Assembly: GCA_036417435.1 (NCBI GenBank)
Contig: CM070904.1
Location: 17,404,835-17,468,834 of the forward strand
DNA length: 64,000 nt
Direction of reading: 5' to 3'
Source of the DNA: Inia geoffrensis
Lineage: Eukaryota > Chordata > Mammalia > Artiodactyla > Iniidae
Position numbers and translations under genes: made by a program. The notes under the pieces were generated by a model. The model was not told where the DNA came from and did no database searches. It saw only the letters and a list, made by a program, of their open reading frames with translations. Every line of letters begins with the position of its first letter. Position 1 is the first letter of the stretch. Positions 59,850 to 64,000 of this stretch are shown piece after piece.

Positions 59850-60140
59850 TTTTTGTTCATTTAGCAACTTCCATTTATTCTTGAAAACCCTACACAAGCT
59901 CTATTTCTTTTGTAAAGGCTGTACCACAAAAAGTCAGTCTTCCTTCGGCTATAATTTTTAGCTTGAATAAAATTTATAACACTACATGATACCAAACATT
60001 TTACTGGAATTATTTGCCTACATCTCTACTTCACTCTTGAATTAAGATATAATCTCTCACTCGTCTTTGTATTTCCAACACCATATTTAGATGTGGCTGG
60101 CACATGATAGCACTCAATAAATATATATTTAACTAATCAA
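59850..60140 (+). mobile_element. L2 LINE 3' end
   Basis: 'aaaaccctacacaagctct', 'ctttgtatttccaacaccat', 'gctggcacatgatagcactc' and 'aataaatatatatttaacta' follow the L2 3' terminus ('tgtatccccagcgcc', 'tggcacatagtaggc', 'actcaataaat'). Confidence 0.7.
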
Positions 60141-61489
60141 AACTGCAGAGGAAAGTTAAGGCAATTATTCACATAAAATTTTTTTAAAGACAGAAAAAAA
60201 ACTGTGAAATTATACTAGAGGCAAATTTTTGTTTTTGTTGTTCATAATAATCCAAAGTTCAATTTTCTGCCTTATTGTGATCATATAGATCAGTTTATAA
60301 AATAATCTTGATTTTTGAAATACTTTTGAGAACATTTCCTTTTCATCAATTTTGTCCTTGACTTATCTGATTATACTTTTAGTCTAACAAGGCTACAGAT
60401 AAATTACACTGTCTGGATAGTAGTCTGATCATTTTCTGTTAGTTACAGATATACTGAAATGTGAATATCCAGCTACTTTAGGAAAAAAATCGCCCTCTGA
60501 TATGCAATCAACTCTTAGGAAACCATTTCAATGAAAGTTCAAACTCAACTCTCTGTTAACAAACAAATATATGCAGATCCTATGCTTATTCAAAGTGACC
60601 TCTGTAATTAGTGAAAACAGTCCATTTTCATCAGCAAGTAAAACAAATAAAAGCATATATTTGACCAGTTGGCAATCACAGAAATAATGAGATATGAACT
60701 AACCATACAGTAACATTACCATATAAAAAGGCAGTTTGTAAAAATCATGTAAATTTCCATAACAGTTTCTAATTTTACTCAAAGAAAAGACTTTGACTAC
60801 TTCAAGTTAAAAAGAGAAACAACCTTTGCACCATCACACATCTGCATAAATGCATAACATGCAGACCTTCAGTGAAAATACCATATAGCATTAAATCATA
60901 TCCACTTGACCATAAGAAAACTGGAATTGCCAAACTTTCACCTTGTGACAATTACATTTTTAAAAATTAGTATTTCTTCTCATCCTTCTTGATCAAATTC
61001 AATTCAAATTAGTGACTTAATTTAAACATTGCAAAAAAGAGAGAAAATTAAAAATGAGTATGATATCATATACGGATTCAAATGTTTAAAAGAAATAATG
61101 AATTGGAAAAAATGATGGATATTTTATAAAGAAGTGAATCACTAGAAGAATAAAATAATAATCAACATTAAATATGTAGGCTTTGCATATCACTACAAGT
61201 GTTTCAATATATCCTTTGATCTCAAAACCACACTGTGTGTTGTGGTGTCCATCCTGTGCTCCATGAAGCCCTCAAGGTTTCACAAAGGCCTCCTGGGGCT
61301 GCCAGGAAGAAAGGGGAGACATTTGGCACATTCCAGACCTCCTGCCCGAATTAAACTTATTCAGAGGAGTTCTCTCTCTCCTTTCACGTATGTTTTTGTT
61401 AGAGCAAAGTCTCATGACAAAAAGAGATGGAAAACGAAGGCTGTAAGGAGTTCAGGGACTTCTTTAATAATTATCACAGACTTTAATAT
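60141..61489. other. No recognised feature
   Basis: Unique AT-rich DNA with no assignable gene or repeat. Confidence 0.45.
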
Positions 61490-61620
61490 ACTGTGAGGCC
61501 CAAAAAACAGTATGTTGAACTCAAGGATGACCTCCAACTAAGTGAGATCCCTGAGATTAAGAAATTTCCCAAATATACACATCAGATGGAGGCAGAGCTA
61601 GGGCAAGGTTTCTTTAATTT
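61490..61620 (-). mobile_element. MIR SINE remnant
   Basis: 'gagattaagaaatttcccaa' and 'tcagatggaggcagagctag' match the reversed MIR core ('gaggttaagtaacttgccca', 'agtggcagagccagg'). Confidence 0.5.
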
Positions 61621-62251
61621 CTAAACTGCAGTCAACTACAAATCTTAAAATCCAATCCAAGACATGGAATAATTTCAAGTTTTCTATTAAAACTTCTATC
61701 AAATATCAAAATCTAGCTTTATTAGCTACTGTATAGAATTTCAATTTTATCATAACTTCAAAACAAAGAAATATCAAGCATATATTCATATAAAGATGTA
61801 GAGGCTCATTAGTGCTTATTAATTAGTAATTGTAATTCCTTTCTGGTGAAAAAGGCTGCTTTGATATTGCACCTCATCAAAGTTTCAGTGATTTATTGAT
61901 CCTAAATTCCCTTTTAATTATAAGAAATGTTTTGGTGATTCGAACAACTTTAAAATCAGTCAAAACAGAAAAAACGGCATTCAGAACTTAAAACGTAAAA
62001 AATGTCAAAAGTTTATTAATATTAAATGGTACCTTGTTACCAGTACTTTCCACATGCTCTCCAAAATTTCTACCAAATTATGCATGGTAACAAATATAGT
62101 TGTATTTAGTAAATATCATAGTATACTAAAAAGTAGAACTGCCAGCCTCTGAGAAACTGGGAAAAATTTCCATCACCTATAATGTCACCGGAGTTGGATT
62201 AAAACCTACAATATTTGGATCACCAGACTATGTTGTCAAAAAATAGGTTAA
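61621..62251. other. No recognised feature
   Basis: Unique AT-rich DNA. Confidence 0.45.
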
Positions 62252-62263
62252 AACACACACACA

Positions 62264-62300
<37 letters not shown>

Positions 62301-62304
62301 ACAC
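62252..62304. repeat. (CA)n microsatellite
   Basis: About 25 CA units with single interruptions ('acaaac' and 'acatac'). Confidence 0.97.
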
Positions 62305-63664
62305 GGGTCTACATTTGCTACCACTGTCTGTCTTGGATCTAAAATTCAAGTGAGTGTATTAACCAGATAATTAGGCCAGCCATCTGTCTGCTGCTTAGGT
62401 GCAACTTACAAGTATCTCACATGCTTTGCTTTACTTTCTAACTCTCTTCTCCCTAGGGTATCATTCTTACAATATCCATTAGAAATGTCAACTTCTAGCA
62501 AATATTATACCAATGCTTTGATATATAGGATGTGTTGGGGAAGATAGTGATGGAGCCCATATATTTTGTAATCTGAAAGTGTTGTAGGACTGAGTATAAG
62601 AAAAACCTTCCCAAAAGGGTATTCTTGGGAATGTAATGTGATTTTTTTCATTAGCGCTGTTTAAAGTGTCAGAGAGGCAAGAATTGAAGAGATGGGAAAA
62701 GATACAATATCAGTTCTCATAGGATGTCACTAAGATGGAGTCTGCTTAGATGCTGAGAAGAAACCCAGGAGGATACAGCCCCATCTGTCCTATGTCTGCG
62801 GATCATGGAAGCCCCAGCAGAGTCAACAGGAATAGACAGTCCTTCCTCCAAAGATAAGCAGGAAAACAATGTATATGAATAAGAACTTACAGAACATCAT
62901 CCTGAGGATTCAGAGGGAGAGATAATGACTGATACTGACCTGTTTGTGGGAGACTAGATATTTTTCTAAAAAAAATGAAAATAGTTTAAAAATCTGTTTA
63001 GTAACTTAAAAGGAAATATGACAATGTGTTTTGTATATAATCATAGAATAAAACTGTAAAGAATAAAATGGAAATTAAAAGAGTATATAATGATACTAAG
63101 GAGAAATATAATTGTCTTTAAGGAGCCAAAATTTCAGTAGCAGCATTGGAAGTATTCATGAGTAGTATTGAAGCCTAAATGAAGAAGAAAAAAAAAAAGT
63201 AATGTAGAAAGTAAATTTGGGAAGCTCTTAGAATATGCAGCTTAGTCAAGAGATGAAAGTAATAACAGGTATGATAATAGGTAAAAAAGACTAAGAGTAA
63301 AGAGTCATCTTAAGCATTATAAGTCTCTTTGGGCAGAAACCAGATAATTCTATTATCAAAACGTCACTTCTCAGCAAAACCGCAGGCACTGACTCCCGAT
63401 CACTGTTTGTGTCCTCTTCCTTTAAAACTGACCTTTAGATTGCATGAAATCAATAAATCTATAATCAGAAATTTTCAATATAGAGGTCAGAAAAGGCAGT
63501 CATATATTAATACTGATTTATAGCAAAAATAAAGACTTGGTTGATCTTAAATATGACTCTGTCCTTTATGACCTTGAGAAAACCCATAGTCATCATAGGA
63601 TTCACTTCATTTAAGTCTAAAACAGGGCTTGGTATGATGACTGTGGATGGTGTCACATGATCAC
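62305..63664. other. No recognised feature
   Basis: Unique DNA with no gene or repeat that I can support. Confidence 0.45.
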
Positions 63665-63775
63665 CCAACCTCTCTATATCTAAAAATTATTAAACACCTA
63701 AAAGGTGTCAGGCACTGACCTGGGCACCACAGGATTACAATAAACTCAACATTGCTCTCACTCTCAAGTATCTTA
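63665..63775 (+). mobile_element. L2/MIR3 3'-end remnant
   Basis: 'aaacacctaaaaggtgtcag', 'gcactgacctgggcaccaca', 'ctcactctcaagtatcttat' and 'ggttaactgag' correspond to the common L2-type landmark ('gcacctactatgtgccaggc', 'ctgggcgctgggga', 'tgccctcaaggagcttacag'). Confidence 0.6.
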
Positions 63776-64000
63776 TGGTTAACTGAGGAACAACTTTCTA
63801 AAACCTCTTCCAGTTTTGGCTATGTAGGATTAATTGCCATTGTATTGAAACATTTGAAAAATCAATGAGAAAAAGGTAACTTGATACACAGAAACGCAGG
63901 ATAAAAAAAAGAAGACATTTCTGAACATGAAAACTCTATAGATGCTTATGAAGATATCTGTTTTAAATAATTCACCTATTTTCACCTGATTACTTGGATC

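Overview
The window is mammalian nuclear DNA and most likely cetacean. It is AT-rich, has no operons and no long uninterrupted reading frame, and carries eleven copies of a tRNA-Glu-like SINE whose head reads 'TCCCTGGTGGCGCAGTGGTT' and which ends in poly(A). This is the CHR family of Cetacea, Hippopotamus and Ruminants. The short form that dominates here is the one I associate with whales and dolphins. The L1 3' ends are also of cetartiodactyl type.

I found no protein-coding gene, tRNA, rRNA or other functional RNA gene that I could defend. The longest open frames are antisense or sense shadows of SINEs, L1 ORF2 fragments, GC-rich sequence or microsatellites. The window reads as intergenic or deep-intronic DNA.

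Layout: 1-415 is the 3' part of an L1 on the minus strand that runs off the left edge. 0.4-14.4 kb is mostly unique sequence with three CHR SINEs, ancient MIR/L2 fragments and a CR1/L3-like remnant. 14.4-21.2 kb is a nearly full-length, decayed, minus-strand L1, with a nested CHR SINE in ORF2 and a second SINE at its 5' boundary. 21.4-32.9 kb is mostly unique and holds two plus-strand SINEs, a non-L1 LINE remnant split by an LTR-like insertion at 26.3-26.7 kb, and an unusual 182-bp hairpin at 29.8-30.0 kb. 33.0-34.2 kb is a younger, 5'-truncated plus-strand L1 with a clean 14-bp target duplication. It lies tail-to-tail with a second nearly full-length minus-strand L1 at 35.0-40.8 kb that contains two SINEs. 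45.37-45.78 kb is a solitary MLT1-like LTR.

The most unusual block is 46.04-47.69 kb. There a CpG-island-like segment runs into an LTR-like promoter segment and then directly into an L1 3' end that carries its own SINE. 47.7-64 kb is mostly unique sequence with L2, MIR and MER5A fossils and several microsatellites.

No genes act together here. The biology on show is layered retrotransposition: ancient L2, MIR, L3 and MER5A first, then L1 copies, then CHR SINEs inserted into them. Items that these ordinary repeats do not explain are the hairpin, the CpG-rich composite block, a 31-bp motif shared between 43.1 and 46.6 kb, and a 53-bp tandem duplication at 58.0 kb. All family names come from remembered consensus sequences. 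RepeatMasker with a cetartiodactyl library is the decisive check.
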